A stretch of 64,000 bases of DNA from Bacteroidota bacterium (GCA_018830105.1 JAHJTC010000002.1:1-64000), one strand, 5' to 3'; positions 33,648-44,074 are shown, counted from the stretch's first letter. Program-made: numbers and translations. Notes: generated by a model not told the origin, from the sequence alone.

Positions 33648-36098
33648 TTATTTGAATATCAGGGATTTTTTCTGTGTATTGAATTCAAAGGCGCCAAATT
33701 GATTTAGCAGAGCCTGGCCGAAAACAAAGTCGTAACGGCTGTTGTGGAATACCGTTACTTCAACATTTTCGAGATTCCTGTTGGCTATCCTTAAGTTTTT
33801 AAATACGATAACAGCACGGTCTGCAATATTTCCTGCTTCCAATACCCGACTGATTTCGCCTTTGAAGTTATCTTTACTAATGATACCTTCGTTAAGCAGT
33901 TCAAGTGCTTTAGTTAGCGATATTGTTGGATCTGAACCACTGTCATAGACAAAAGTTTCGGAATAACCTTCCAGGTTAAAGGGCACTACAAACAGGCCTG
34001 CCGAATTTTGCGTAAATGGAACCTGATTGTCTTCAGGGTTTAATCTGATGGCCACATTCTCACTGACCTGAGTACTCGGTTTTGGCACGAAATCTTTGCT
34101 AAGCACCTTGAATTCGGTACGCCTGTTTAACTGATGAGCAGCTTCTTTTTCTTCGTTGGATTCAAGTGATGAGATAAAATCTTCTGTAAGCTCAGCGCCT
34201 TCCTCAAAAGTATATCCATTAACAGTAGTGTTTTTAGTAAGTTTTCGTGGAATACGCTCACCATAACCTTTTGCAACAAGTCGTGCGCCATCGATACCTC
34301 TGAGAATTAAATAATCAACAACAGACTGAGCCCTGCGCTGCGATAGCACATCGTTACTTTCATCCGTATCCCTGCTATCGGTATGTGAAGCTAATTCTAT
34401 CGTTATTGTTGGGTTTTCCTGCAAAGTTTCAATCAATCCCTGTAGCGAATCTTCGTACTGCGGCTTGAGTTCCCAACGCGCCAAATCATAAAGAATATCA
34501 GGCAAAACAATGGGTTCTTCCGGTATGGGTTCCAAATCAAAATCTTTGGTGATATCGCGGCTAAACTCAACTCCAACAGTAGTTTCAACCGCTGTGGCAG
34601 TAAAATAATTTTCTTTATCCACTACAATCTCATAGGTAGTATTTTTGTTTACCTGGCTATCGGAAAACAAATAATAACCCTTATCATTGGTTCGTGTGCT
34701 TACACTCATGCCATCTGAGCCAATAAGCTGAACCGTTGCTCCACTTACGAATTGCAGCGTTTTGATGTCCTTTACGGTGCCTTGTATGGTAAATAGGATG
34801 GGGGGTTCAATAAAGTAGAACAAATTATCTGTTCCCCGGATATTGTCGCGGTTACTGGCCAAAAAACCCCTTTCTTCGTCGGGATGAAACATGATGCTAA
34901 AATCATCTCCCGTTGAGTTGATGGGATATTTCAGGTTAACGGGTTTTGCCCAGTTTCCGGCCGTATCTGTTGTCGTCATAAAGATATCAAGACCTCCCAT
35001 GCCGCCGTGTCCGTCAGAGGAGAAGTACAATGTAGTATCGTTGCGCAAAAACGGGAAAATTTCATTGCCTTTGGTATTTACAACCGGACCGATATTCAGG
35101 GGACGCGAAAAAACCTGTGTTTTGTCGTCGCGCAACGAAACCCAGATGTCTTTTTTTCCGAATCCACCTTTGCGTTCGGCGGCAAAATACATGATCAGTT
35201 CATTTTCACTTAATGTGGGATGACCTACGATATCGAGTGTATCAACACCGATGATATCCACTGGCACCGGCTCGCCCCAGTTGCGTCCGCTTCGGGCACT
35301 CACCATAATCTGGCAGCCGGAGATGCGTTTGGCTTTGTTGTTGCATCGGGTAAAATACAATTTGTTGAATGCACTATTCATAAAAGGTGCGCCTTCGTTG
35401 GCTTCGGTGTTTACAATCTCGTTTTCCTCGAGCAAGACAGGTGCGCTCCATTCGTCTTTCCTGTCGATGCGTGAAGTGAAGAAGTCGCTAAAATCATCAC
35501 CTGTGTAGCCATCTTTTTCTTTACCGGTAGCATTGTCACGTGTTGAGGTGAAGATTATTTCGTTAAAATTAGAACTTGCCCAGGTAACTCCAAAATCTGA
35601 TTCTCGGGAGTTTAATTTCTTCATTTCGGTAAGTTCATACTTCGATGGGTTTTCCATCCATTCTTTGACCAGAGCAGCTGTTTCAGCACCTAATTTTCCC
35701 CTTGGATCATCGGGAACGGCTTCGGTATAAAGCTCATAATATTTAATGGCCTCATCAAATTTTTCATTGATTTTCAACACCTCTGCAAAATGCAAATACA
35801 GCTCGGGGTGAGTCAGCGGAAAGTCTGATCGCAAAACCCTTTTATAAGTAGCTTCGGCACGTTTGTACAGTCCGGTAAGGCGGTAACATTCTGCCATTCT
35901 GTAACTTACACGCATGCGTTCTTCGGGGTATTTTTTTACCCTGTTGTAGGCTTTTTTGTAGCGTTCGGCTGCAATGGTGTATTGTTTTTTGTCGAAAGCT
36001 TCGTCTGCACTCTTCGTGGGGTTTCGTCGTTGAGCCCAGCTATTTGTGCTTATGCTGGCGAAAAGGATAAGAATAAGAATTCGAACTAGTATCTTCAT
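33648..36098 (-). CDS. PorE-like OmpA-family protein with C-terminal retropepsin-like domain
   Basis: This is an 816-aa exported multidomain protein. In order it has a Sec signal peptide (about 1-22, no lipobox), TPR-like helices (about 28-150), a PD40-type beta-propeller (about 165-435, repeated NEGAPFMN, GHPTLSENELIMYF, NEIFPFLRNDTTLYFSSDG), a carboxypeptidase-regulatory-like domain (about 438-520), and an OmpA peptidoglycan-binding domain (about 528-660, with ELASHTDSRD and LSQRRAQSVVDYL). The first four parts match PorE of the type IX secretion system. The last about 120 residues (from GLFVVPFNLEG) look like a retropepsin-type aspartic protease: YDSGSD (Asp719) and VFGQALLNQFGAFEFN. Activity is unproven. 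Confidence 0.85.
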   Translation of the reverse strand: MKILVRILILILFASISTNSWAQRRNPTKSADEAFDKKQYTIAAERYKKAYNRVKKYPEERMRVSYRMAECYRLTGLYKRAEATYKRVLRSDFPLTHPELYLHFAEVLKINEKFDEAIKYYELYTEAVPDDPRGKLGAETAALVKEWMENPSKYELTEMKKLNSRESDFGVTWASSNFNEIIFTSTRDNATGKEKDGYTGDDFSDFFTSRIDRKDEWSAPVLLEENEIVNTEANEGAPFMNSAFNKLYFTRCNNKAKRISGCQIMVSARSGRNWGEPVPVDIIGVDTLDIVGHPTLSENELIMYFAAERKGGFGKKDIWVSLRDDKTQVFSRPLNIGPVVNTKGNEIFPFLRNDTTLYFSSDGHGGMGGLDIFMTTTDTAGNWAKPVNLKYPINSTGDDFSIMFHPDEERGFLASNRDNIRGTDNLFYFIEPPILFTIQGTVKDIKTLQFVSGATVQLIGSDGMSVSTRTNDKGYYLFSDSQVNKNTTYEIVVDKENYFTATAVETTVGVEFSRDITKDFDLEPIPEEPIVLPDILYDLARWELKPQYEDSLQGLIETLQENPTITIELASHTDSRDTDESNDVLSQRRAQSVVDYLILRGIDGARLVAKGYGERIPRKLTKNTTVNGYTFEEGAELTEDFISSLESNEEKEAAHQLNRRTEFKVLSKDFVPKPSTQVSENVAIRLNPEDNQVPFTQNSAGLFVVPFNLEGYSETFVYDSGSDPTISLTKALELLNEGIISKDNFKGEISRVLEAGNIADRAVIVFKNLRIANRNLENVEVTVFHNSRYDFVFGQALLNQFGAFEFNTQKKSLIFK

Positions 36099-36141
36099 GG
36101 GCGTTTAATGTCGGTAACTGCTATTAGAACGAAAAAAAGGA

Positions 36142-36477
36142 TTAATTATTGACAGCTGGTTTAGTTTCATTCTGATCGGCTTCGTCAGTGCTGCTTCCTT
36201 GTGCCACAGATTGCTCATCGGGAAGTGGTTGTATAAGGGGTTTGGCGTTCTTTTGCTTGCCGAGCTTGAAGTCCTCCACTTTGGTATCCCGCTCAATACG
36301 TTGAATTTCTTTGTTGATTTCATTCTTGAATCCCGATGAGGCGCGCTTCATTTCATTGATGGTTTTGCCTAAAGTACGTGCCACTTCGGGTAGTTTTTTC
36401 GGGCCTAAAACAATGAAAAGCACCAACAAAAGCAGGAATATTTCGCCTGTTCCAAAATTAAAAAATAGCAGCATCAT
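36142..36477 (-). CDS. tatA: Twin-arginine translocase TatA/TatB-type subunit
   Basis: The 111-aa protein has a single N-terminal membrane helix with the family signature GTGEIFLLLLVLFIVLGPKKLPEVARTLGK, then an amphipathic helix and a Lys/Glu-rich tail. It forms the Tat export pore. The acidic/polar tail is somewhat long for TatA, so TatB cannot be excluded. No tatC is nearby. Start at the first of two adjacent ATGs. The OmpA-family gene follows 43 nt later, so tatA-ompA-purM may be one transcript. Confidence 0.85.
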   Translation of the reverse strand: MMLLFFNFGTGEIFLLLLVLFIVLGPKKLPEVARTLGKTINEMKRASSGFKNEINKEIQRIERDTKVEDFKLGKQKNAKPLIQPLPDEQSVAQGSSTDEADQNETKPAVNN

Positions 36478-36497
36478 TAGAAATAATTTTCAGATGA

Positions 36498-36505
36498 CAA
36501 AAATA
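36498..36505 (-). promoter_or_regulatory. -7 promoter element for tatA
   Basis: TATTTTTG on the minus strand fits TAnnTTTG, 21 nt before the tatA start. The best upstream TTG is only 16 nt away, so the -33 is doubtful. Confidence 0.45.
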
Positions 36506-36588
36506 GAAAATATAAGTACATCAAACGGTATTGTAAATGTTTCCTGCCAAGAATTGATTTGCAGTGGTGGCTATTGTTATGTTTCAAA

Positions 36589-36622
36589 AAAAAACCGATC
36601 AAATTTGTTTGACCGGTTTTTA
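36589..36622 (-). terminator. Rho-independent terminator after secDF
   Basis: On the minus strand, AAAAACCGGTCAAA pairs with TTTGATCGGTTTTT around a short loop and is followed by more T. It lies about 25 nt past the secDF stop. The tatA start region lies beyond. Confidence 0.88.
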
Positions 36623-36644
36623 AAATATCAAGGAGCAAGGAAAA

Positions 36645-39600
36645 TTATTTTTTCTTGCCTTTTGGAGCTAATTCAGCTTTTTCAGCCGCTGCTTTTTCCT
36701 CTTTAGGACCATTCAGCAAGTCGTACACCAGCGGACTGGCGTTGAATACGGAGGAATAAGTACCAACAAGAATACCAACCAACAACGCGAAAACAAATCC
36801 TCTGATTACCTCGCCGCCAAATATTGCAATGATTATCAAAACCATTGCGGTAGTTCCGGAAGTATTTACCGTTCTCATCAAAGTGCTGTTCAGTCCATCA
36901 TTAATGTTGATTTTCAACAATTTTTTAGGATGAAGTGTGATGTTTTCACGGATACGGTCGAAGATGATTACCGTATCGTTGATTGAATAACCGATAATGG
37001 TTAGGATTGCCGCTATAAAGGCTTGGTCAATTTCCAGGCTGAAAGGCAGGATATTGTAGAATAGTGAGAACACACCCAACACAATAATCGTATCGTGGAA
37101 CAGTGCAATAATACCAGCCAGTCCATACTGCCATTTTCTAAATCGGATTGCGATATAACCAAAGATGATGAACAGTGATATTATAATTGCAGTGATCGCT
37201 TTGTTTCGAATGTCGTCGGCAATAGTAGGGCCAATTTTTTGCGAACTCAATATTCCAATTAACTTATCATCAGACTCCTGATCTGATGTAAAGCTGGAAT
37301 AGTTGATATCAATATCATAAAACTGCTGGAGGCTATTAAAGAGCATAGACTGTATGATTGAGTCAATCTCAGTGCCCTCATTTTCAATCATATATTTTGT
37401 AGTGATCTTTACCTGACGGGAGGGGCCAAAGGTTTTAACTTCCGGGGTAGCTTCTGTAAACTCTACAGCTAGCGCATTTCTAATATCTGTAACAGTTACG
37501 TCTTTGTCGAAGCGTACAAGATAGGTGCGTCCACCCGTGAAATCGACGCCGAAATTAAGGCCTCTAACAGCCAATGAGCCTAAACTGATAATGATTAATG
37601 CGGCAGAAATTACATAAGCTTTTTTGCGCATTCCCAAGAACTTGATGGCCGTGTTTGCCAGGAAATTGCGGGTAGCTTTAGTATCGAAAGTGACCTTTTT
37701 GTTGTTGTCCAGTAAATAAACAAAGATCATTCTTGAGATGAAAATCGATGTAAACAGTGAAGTTAACAAACCAATGATCAGCGTTGTTGCAAAACCCTGA
37801 ACCGGACCTGTTCCAAAGGTGTAAAGAACGATACCTGTCAATAAAGTTGTTACGTTACCATCGATGATTGCCGAATAGGCGTTTTTGTAACCGTCATCAA
37901 TAGCAAGCCGCATTCCTTTACCCGCTCTTAATTCCTCTTTAATACGTTCGTAGATGATTACGTTTGCATCCACAGCCATACCTAAGGTAAGCACAATACC
38001 TGCAATACCGGGCAGGGTTAGTACAGCGCCCAAAGAAGCCAGAATTCCAAAAAGGAAGAATATATTGGTAAACAGGGCCAAATCGGCTACGAGGCCGGAT
38101 TTGTTATAGAAAAATGCCATGTAAATCAGTACCAGTCCAAATGCCAGAACAAAGGACCATAAACCGGCAGTTACAGCTTCGCGTCCCAATGAAGGGCCAA
38201 CGACAGCTTCTTCCATTATGCGCGATTTAGCAGGAAGTTTACCGGCTTTCAGGATGTTTGCAAGGTCCTGCGCTTCTGTAATACTCATATCACCACCTGA
38301 AATCGACGAGCGACCATTTGGGATTTCGTCATTAACAACAGGGTATGAATACACATAATCATCGAGGACGATGGCAACCTGTCGGCCAATATTTTCGCCG
38401 GTGAGACGTTTCCAGGTTTTAGCACCTTCACTATTCATTTGAATAGTAACCTCAACGCGGCCATTTTGGTCGTAATCCTGACGTGCATCAACGATAACAT
38501 CGCCACCCAAAGCGGCTTTGTTGTCGCGCGATGCCTTAAGTGCAACCAATTCCATCAGCTCTGCTTCGCCGGCAGCGCGTGGTTTAATTGTCCATGCCAG
38601 TTTCATGTTCCGGGGGAAGACCGATTTAACCCGGCTGAGCATATTATTGATACGTGCGGTATCTTTAACAGCAGCGGTACCTACACGAGCAGTATTTCCA
38701 GGGAAAAACTGTCCTGATTCGTTTTGCTGATAGGAAGGCATCAAATAGGCATAAAGCGGATTTTTAGCGGCATATTCTTCAAAAGAAGCATCATCCATTT
38801 CGTCGCTGTCGTCAGCAAGCTGATCAATAAGCGAGGTGGTATCTGAATTATTTGTGGTATCAGTAGCAGCCGCTAGATCTTCTTCAAGATCTGTTTGTTC
38901 TGTTACTGTTTCTTCATTTTCTGCTGTTGCTGCTTCATTTTCTGTTGCAGTTTCTTCCACTTTGGCATCTTCAGTACCTGCAAGGCGTTGATTGGCTTCA
39001 TCGAAAAAAGTATAAAGCTCAGAGAAATTGTAGGTTTCCCAGAATTCAAGTTGTGCAGTTCCCTGCAGAAGCTTTCTTACACGCTTGGGATCTTTAATGC
39101 CTGGTAATTCTACGAGAATACGACCTGAGGTTGCCAGTTTTTGAATATTAGGCTGGGTAACTCCAAAGCGGTCGATACGTGTACGCAGAATCTGAAATGA
39201 ACGGTCGATGGCACCTTCTGCTTCTGTTTCGATAACGGCAAGGACTTCTGCATTTGTTGAGTTTACAGTGATTCCTTTGTCTTTAAACTCAAAGAGGAAG
39301 ATTGAAGCCAGGCTTGCGTTGGGGTCAACTTCATTAAACGACTCGCCGAACAAGGTAACAAAGTCTTGCTGGCTATCGCGTTGCTTTTGCTTGGCCAGTT
39401 GCATGGCTTCCACAAAAACGGGATCCTGACTATCGCCCGACAAAGCCTGAATGATATCGCTAACGGATACCTCCAGTACAACGTTCATACCACCTTTGAG
39501 GTCGAGGCCGAGATTGATCTCGCGCTCTTTTACATCTCTGTAGGTGTATTTGTCGATCAAAATGTTATAAACTACCTGGTTATCCATGGAATCCAGGTAA

Positions 39601-39818
39601 TAGGTTTTGCGCGCGTTAAATATCGAATCATGAATATGACCGTACATCACTTCATCTCCTTGTGCAAGCTCCTTAGCCAGTTCTACTCCTACATTGCTTT
39701 CGGCATAGCGGGCGGCATCTTTCTCAATTTTTTGACTCACAAATGTGAATGAAAGCTGGTAAAGTGATACGATTGCAAAGGCGATGGCAAACACCTTGAT
39801 TGCTCCTTTGTTCTGCAT
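36645..39818 (-). CDS. secDF: Protein translocase subunit SecDF (fusion)
   Basis: This single 1057-aa protein joins SecD and SecF, the proton-motive accessory of the Sec translocon. The N-terminal half has a TM helix, the P1 region starting LGLDLKGGMNVVLEV, a low-complexity Glu/Thr-rich insertion (about 280-345), and the SecD TM domain with GMAVDANVIIYERIKEE. The SecF half starts near LNFGVDFTGGRTY and has IGYSINDTVIIFDRIREN. The fused form is normal for Bacteroidota. A promoter lies at 39875-39905. Confidence 0.96.
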   Translation of the reverse strand: MQNKGAIKVFAIAFAIVSLYQLSFTFVSQKIEKDAARYAESNVGVELAKELAQGDEVMYGHIHDSIFNARKTYYLDSMDNQVVYNILIDKYTYRDVKEREINLGLDLKGGMNVVLEVSVSDIIQALSGDSQDPVFVEAMQLAKQKQRDSQQDFVTLFGESFNEVDPNASLASIFLFEFKDKGITVNSTNAEVLAVIETEAEGAIDRSFQILRTRIDRFGVTQPNIQKLATSGRILVELPGIKDPKRVRKLLQGTAQLEFWETYNFSELYTFFDEANQRLAGTEDAKVEETATENEAATAENEETVTEQTDLEEDLAAATDTTNNSDTTSLIDQLADDSDEMDDASFEEYAAKNPLYAYLMPSYQQNESGQFFPGNTARVGTAAVKDTARINNMLSRVKSVFPRNMKLAWTIKPRAAGEAELMELVALKASRDNKAALGGDVIVDARQDYDQNGRVEVTIQMNSEGAKTWKRLTGENIGRQVAIVLDDYVYSYPVVNDEIPNGRSSISGGDMSITEAQDLANILKAGKLPAKSRIMEEAVVGPSLGREAVTAGLWSFVLAFGLVLIYMAFFYNKSGLVADLALFTNIFFLFGILASLGAVLTLPGIAGIVLTLGMAVDANVIIYERIKEELRAGKGMRLAIDDGYKNAYSAIIDGNVTTLLTGIVLYTFGTGPVQGFATTLIIGLLTSLFTSIFISRMIFVYLLDNNKKVTFDTKATRNFLANTAIKFLGMRKKAYVISAALIIISLGSLAVRGLNFGVDFTGGRTYLVRFDKDVTVTDIRNALAVEFTEATPEVKTFGPSRQVKITTKYMIENEGTEIDSIIQSMLFNSLQQFYDIDINYSSFTSDQESDDKLIGILSSQKIGPTIADDIRNKAITAIIISLFIIFGYIAIRFRKWQYGLAGIIALFHDTIIVLGVFSLFYNILPFSLEIDQAFIAAILTIIGYSINDTVIIFDRIRENITLHPKKLLKININDGLNSTLMRTVNTSGTTAMVLIIIAIFGGEVIRGFVFALLVGILVGTYSSVFNASPLVYDLLNGPKEEKAAAEKAELAPKGKKK

Positions 39819-39874
39819 TTGAATTGTGAATTAAATTAACTTCCTTCTACTCTTTAGAATTTTTTTAGAGGGTG

Positions 39875-39905
39875 CAAAATTAGAATAATATTTGACAACT
39901 CCCAA
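39875..39905 (-). promoter_or_regulatory. Promoter of secDF
   Basis: On the minus strand: TTG (39903-39905), 20 nt, TAATTTTG (39875-39882). Both elements and the spacing fit the Bacteroidota consensus. The leader would be about 50 nt. Confidence 0.75.
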
Positions 39906-40025
39906 TAATTCAACATATAAAACATACAAGCTTAGCTATTGATTTTCTGAGTGGTCAGATTTTGTTCGCGACAAAAACTAACGTATTGTAAATCAATTAC
40001 ACAAAGAAAAAAGCTTGTCAAAACA

Positions 40026-41339
40026 TCAGTATTTCATCCATTTCCAAAGCTCCCGGTAGGTAACTTTTTTGCCATACATCAGTATTCCGGTGCGGTAAAT
40101 TTTTCCGGCAAACCAGGTTGTAAACAAAAATCCGACGATCAATAGCGACATCGAAAGGATTAATTCGTCATAGGGAACGCCAAATGGAATACGCACCATC
40201 ATCACAACAGGTGAGGTAAATGGTATGATCGACAGCCAAAAAGCCAATGCCCCATCAGGATTATTGACGATGAAATTGCTGATTACAAGGCCTAAAATCA
40301 AAGGCAGGGATACCGGTAACATGAATTGTTGCGTATCAGCTTCGCTATCAACAGCCGAACCAATGGCAGCGAATAATGCCGCATAAAGCAGGTAGCCCCC
40401 GATAAAATAAAACAGGAAACTCAATATGATAACTTTAAAATTTATCGCCTCAACCACTTCAAAAACCTTTAACACTGCTTCCTGATTCATGCCATCCATA
40501 ACCGGATTGGTCTGCTGCATCATAGCACCGGCATTCATTTGTGCTTCAGGAATTTGTGCGGGGTTGTAAAAGAGTGTGAAGAGCCCATAAATGCCCGCTG
40601 TTAGAATAACCCAAAGCAAAAACTGTGTGAGGCCAACCAGGGCAATGCCTGTGATTTTTCCCAACATGAGCTCAAAAGGCCGCACCGAACTTACGATAAC
40701 TTCTACTATTCTGCTTGTTTTTTCTTCGATAACGCCACGCATTACCTGCGATCCAAAAATAAATATGAAGAAATAAATGAGAATAGAACTTACCAATCCC
40801 AATGCCACATTTACTGCTGTAAAAGACTTCTTGGATGCACCGTCTTCATCAAGGCGAAAAGTTACCAGATTGATAGCAGTTTTTGCTGATTTAATTATGT
40901 TAGGATCAATGCCTGATGCCAATAATTTTTTAGTCTCTACCTCCTTGCTCATGGTATTGCTGATGTAGGAGGCGGTCGTCATAGGAATTTGCCGATTGCT
41001 GTAAATTTCTGCATTTACAGGCACATTTAGTGTAGGTTGCGGCACGTAAAGCAGTAAATCATATTTCCCGTTAAGCACCTGACTTTTAACACTATCGACT
41101 GACTCAAAAACATAATGAAACTGCATATTGTCTGCATTTTCAAATCGCCCTAAAAACCAATTGGTTTCATCGATGACTGCAATATTTTTTTTCCCAACAT
41201 TATCCAGCGATGCCAGTATAATAGGTACAATCATTAGCGCTGCCATGAGGATCGGTCCCAAAAACGTCATGACGATAAAACTTGTCTTTTTAACGCGTGT
41301 GAGGTATTCCCGTTGGAGGATAAGGCCTATTTTATTCAT
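40026..41339 (-). CDS. ABC-2 type exporter permease (NatB-like)
   Basis: This 437-aa permease has an N-terminal membrane helix (LQREYLTRVKKTSFIVMTFLGPILM), a long extracytoplasmic domain (about 50-180) and five or six C-terminal helices with GVIEEKTSRIVEVIVSSVRPFELMLGKI. This is the layout of NatB-type Na+ or drug efflux permeases. It forms a transporter with the ATPase encoded upstream, whose gene overlaps this one by 8 nt. The ATG at 41339 is preferred over an upstream one at 41366, because the conserved MNKIGLILQREY begins there. Confidence 0.88.
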   Translation of the reverse strand: MNKIGLILQREYLTRVKKTSFIVMTFLGPILMAALMIVPIILASLDNVGKKNIAVIDETNWFLGRFENADNMQFHYVFESVDSVKSQVLNGKYDLLLYVPQPTLNVPVNAEIYSNRQIPMTTASYISNTMSKEVETKKLLASGIDPNIIKSAKTAINLVTFRLDEDGASKKSFTAVNVALGLVSSILIYFFIFIFGSQVMRGVIEEKTSRIVEVIVSSVRPFELMLGKITGIALVGLTQFLLWVILTAGIYGLFTLFYNPAQIPEAQMNAGAMMQQTNPVMDGMNQEAVLKVFEVVEAINFKVIILSFLFYFIGGYLLYAALFAAIGSAVDSEADTQQFMLPVSLPLILGLVISNFIVNNPDGALAFWLSIIPFTSPVVMMVRIPFGVPYDELILSMSLLIVGFLFTTWFAGKIYRTGILMYGKKVTYRELWKWMKY

Positions 41340-42279
41340 GGGAATCGGTTTTGATGTTGGTAGCACTTACCTGAGCTATAAAAATATCGTTCATAGACGG
41401 TAACAATTCCTTGAAATCACTCAGTTCGCCAAGTGGCAACAGCTTTTTAATAAGTTGATTGCCGCTGCTTTCGGCATCACTGGTAATTGTGATCCGAACA
41501 CTATTATCTGCTTTACGCACAAATTTGTTCAGGGTAACTGATAATTGCTCGAGATCTTGTTTAATGGAGTCAACAGGTTGTTTAATCTCACATTCAAAAG
41601 TATGGGTGCGATGTGCTTCCCTGATTTCGTTTACAGTACCTTCCAAGATTTTATTGCCATTATTTATTAGGGCAATGTGGTCGCAAAGCTCTTCAACAGA
41701 AGCCATATTATGCGTAGAGAAAATGATTGTAGCTCCCTGTTCGCGGAGTTTTAAAATTTCTTCCTTTAACAGATTTACATTGATGGGGTCGAAGCCGCTG
41801 AATGGTTCGTCAAAGATCAATAATTCGGGCTGGTGCAAAATGGTAACGATAAACTGGATCTTCTGCTGCATCCCTTTGCTGAGTTCTTCTACCTTGCGAT
41901 TCCACCAGTTTTCGATCTCAAATTTCTCAAACCAATAGAGCAGTTTTTGGCGGGCGATATTTTTTGGCATGCCTTTGAGACGTGCCAGGTATAAAGCCTG
42001 TTCTCCAACCTTCATTTTTTTATAAAGCCCGCGCTCTTCCGGCAAATAGCCTATTCTGGAGATATGCTCCGGCGACAGAACTTCCCCGTTGAGCAAGATG
42101 CTGCCCTTATCCGGAGCAGTTATTTGATTGATTATACGAATCAAGGATGTTTTTCCGGCACCATTAGGACCTAATAAGCCATAGATGCTGTTTTCCGGCA
42201 CCTGAAGACTAAGATTATTGATTGCCAAGTGATTGGCGTATTTCTTTGTAACTTCATTGACGGACAGGAATGTTCGCAT
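41332..42279 (-). CDS. ABC transporter ATPase (NatA-like)
   Basis: The 315-aa protein has one ATPase domain: Walker A GPNGAGKTS, Q-loop YLPEERGLY, signature LSKGMQQKIQF, Walker B LLIFDEPFSGFDP and the H-loop STHNM. A C-terminal extension of about 90 residues is typical of NatA/DUF4162 exporters. It works with the permease downstream. Located 20 nt after dnaJ, it may belong to the grpE-dnaJ stress operon. Confidence 0.9.
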   Translation of the reverse strand: MRTFLSVNEVTKKYANHLAINNLSLQVPENSIYGLLGPNGAGKTSLIRIINQITAPDKGSILLNGEVLSPEHISRIGYLPEERGLYKKMKVGEQALYLARLKGMPKNIARQKLLYWFEKFEIENWWNRKVEELSKGMQQKIQFIVTILHQPELLIFDEPFSGFDPINVNLLKEEILKLREQGATIIFSTHNMASVEELCDHIALINNGNKILEGTVNEIREAHRTHTFECEIKQPVDSIKQDLEQLSVTLNKFVRKADNSVRITITSDAESSGNQLIKKLLPLGELSDFKELLPSMNDIFIAQVSATNIKTDSHE

Positions 42280-42299
42280 AAAATGACTGACTTAAGTGA

Positions 42300-43448
42300 T
42301 TAGTTGAAAAAATCTTTCATGCGGTCGAAATAGCTTTTCTCGCTTGCAGACGGGTTGGGCTGAAAATTCTCTGCATTGGAGAAACCTTCCAGAATAGCAG
42401 TCTCTTCTTTGCTTAGGCTTTTTGGTGTCCACACATTAATATTTACCAATAAATCGCCATTGCCATAGCTGTTTACGCTTGGTAAGCCTTTGCCTTTAAG
42501 CCTCAGCACTTTGCCGGATTGTGTGCCCGGGCTAATTTTCAAGCGCGCTTTACCCTCGATAGTCGGTACCTCAACCTGATCGCCTAAGGCCGCCTGCGGA
42601 AAGCTGATAAACAAGTTATGAATCAGGTTATTGCCGTCTCTTTCCAATTCGGGATGTTTCTCTTCTTCAATCAGCACAATCAAGTCTCCGGCAATGCCAC
42701 CTCTGGCGCCGGCATTTCCTTTGCCGTTGACTGAAAGCTGCATGCCTTCGGCAACACCTGCAGGAATATTCAGACTGATGATTTCCTCATCCTTTACGAC
42801 ACCATTTCCTTGACAGTGCGTACATTTTTTAGTAATCATCCTGCCTTCGCCACCGCAGCTGGGGCAGGTGGAGGTGGTTTGCATTTGTCCCAGAAAAGTA
42901 TTGGTGATCTGGCTTATTTGTCCATTGCCATTACAGGTAGAGCAAGTAGCATAGCTGCTGGCATTTTCGGCGCCGGTGCCATCGCATTGTTTGCAGGAAA
43001 CATATTTACTAACCTTGATTTTTTTCTCAGCTCCGTTAGCAATTTCGCGTAGGTTAAGTCTTACTTTAACCCTTAGATTTGCTCCCTTATTTACGCGTCG
43101 GCGTTGACCTCGCTGGCCGCCAAAACCACCACCGAAAGCACCACCAAAGACATCGCCAAACTGGCTGAATATATCATCCATACTCATGCCGCCGCCGCTA
43201 AATCCGCCTCCGCCTGATGCACCGCCAAGGCCTGCATGCCCGTAACGATCATAGCGTGCTCGTTTATTCTGATCGCTTAAAACTTCATAAGCCTCAGCAG
43301 CCTCCTTAAACTTATCTTCTGCAGTTTTGTCATCAGGATTTTTGTCTGGATGGAATTTAATTGCCATTTTGCGGTATGCCTTCTTGATTTCAGTATCTGT
43401 GGCACTGCGCTCTATTTCGAGTATTTCGTAATAGTCTCTTTTAGACAT
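42300..43448 (-). CDS. dnaJ: Chaperone protein DnaJ
   Basis: This 382-aa Hsp40 co-chaperone has a J-domain with HPD (KFHPDKN, about residue 33), a Gly/Phe-rich linker (about 75-115), and a zinc region of four repeats ([32 protein letters not shown]). Substrate-binding beta domains follow. It stimulates DnaK ATPase. It starts 20 nt after grpE on the same strand. dnaK is not in the window. Confidence 0.97.
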   Translation of the reverse strand: MSKRDYYEILEIERSATDTEIKKAYRKMAIKFHPDKNPDDKTAEDKFKEAAEAYEVLSDQNKRARYDRYGHAGLGGASGGGGFSGGGMSMDDIFSQFGDVFGGAFGGGFGGQRGQRRRVNKGANLRVKVRLNLREIANGAEKKIKVSKYVSCKQCDGTGAENASSYATCSTCNGNGQISQITNTFLGQMQTTSTCPSCGGEGRMITKKCTHCQGNGVVKDEEIISLNIPAGVAEGMQLSVNGKGNAGARGGIAGDLIVLIEEEKHPELERDGNNLIHNLFISFPQAALGDQVEVPTIEGKARLKISPGTQSGKVLRLKGKGLPSVNSYGNGDLLVNINVWTPKSLSKEETAILEGFSNAENFQPNPSASEKSYFDRMKDFFN

Positions 43449-43468
43449 GCTTTAGTTTTTGTGTTCGG

Positions 43469-44074
43469 TTAGTTGCCAACAACGACTTTGGCAAATCGGA
43501 TTACTTTTCCATTCAGGTGATAACCTTTTTGTATCACATCAACTACCTTGCCTTTTAATTCAGGTTTTGAAGCCGGAATATTGGTTAACGCTTCGTGAAA
43601 ATCAGTGTCGAATGGCTGATTTAGTGCCTGCATTTCTTCCAGACCCTTCTGTTGCAGTGTCTTTAAGAACTTATTGTAAATCAGTAAAATGCCTTGAAGA
43701 GACTGATCTACCTCCGGTTTTTCTTCCAATGCAATAATTGCACGTTCAAAGTCGTCAAGCACTGGCAGCAGCGCTGTTATTACTTCTTCAGATGCTGTTT
43801 TGCTGAGTTCTATTTTTTCTTTCAGGCTTCGCTTTCTGAAATTGTCAAACTCTGAAAAAAGCCTTAGGTATTTATCGTTCAGCTCATCATATTGCTCCTT
43901 ACTTATGCCCGACTCTTTTTGTCCGTTCCTGTTTTTCTTCATTCTCGTTCTTTTTCTTGTGGTGGAAGGAGTCTCTTGATCAGCCTTGTTATCATTATTT
44001 TCCTTCTGATTATCATCAATATGGATGTCTTCAAACTCATCCATCTCTCTTGAATTTTTATTGTCTTCGTTCAT
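43469..44074 (-). CDS. grpE: Nucleotide exchange factor GrpE
   Basis: The 201-aa protein has an acidic, disordered N-terminus (about 1-60), a long coiled coil (about 60-110, YLRLFSEFDNFRKR), and a C-terminal beta domain with the signature FDTDFHEAL...VIQKGYHLNGKVIRFAKVVVG. It releases ADP from DnaK. It is the first gene of grpE-dnaJ-natAB. No CIRCE-type operator was seen before it. Confidence 0.95.
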   Translation of the reverse strand: MNEDNKNSREMDEFEDIHIDDNQKENNDNKADQETPSTTRKRTRMKKNRNGQKESGISKEQYDELNDKYLRLFSEFDNFRKRSLKEKIELSKTASEEVITALLPVLDDFERAIIALEEKPEVDQSLQGILLIYNKFLKTLQQKGLEEMQALNQPFDTDFHEALTNIPASKPELKGKVVDVIQKGYHLNGKVIRFAKVVVGN

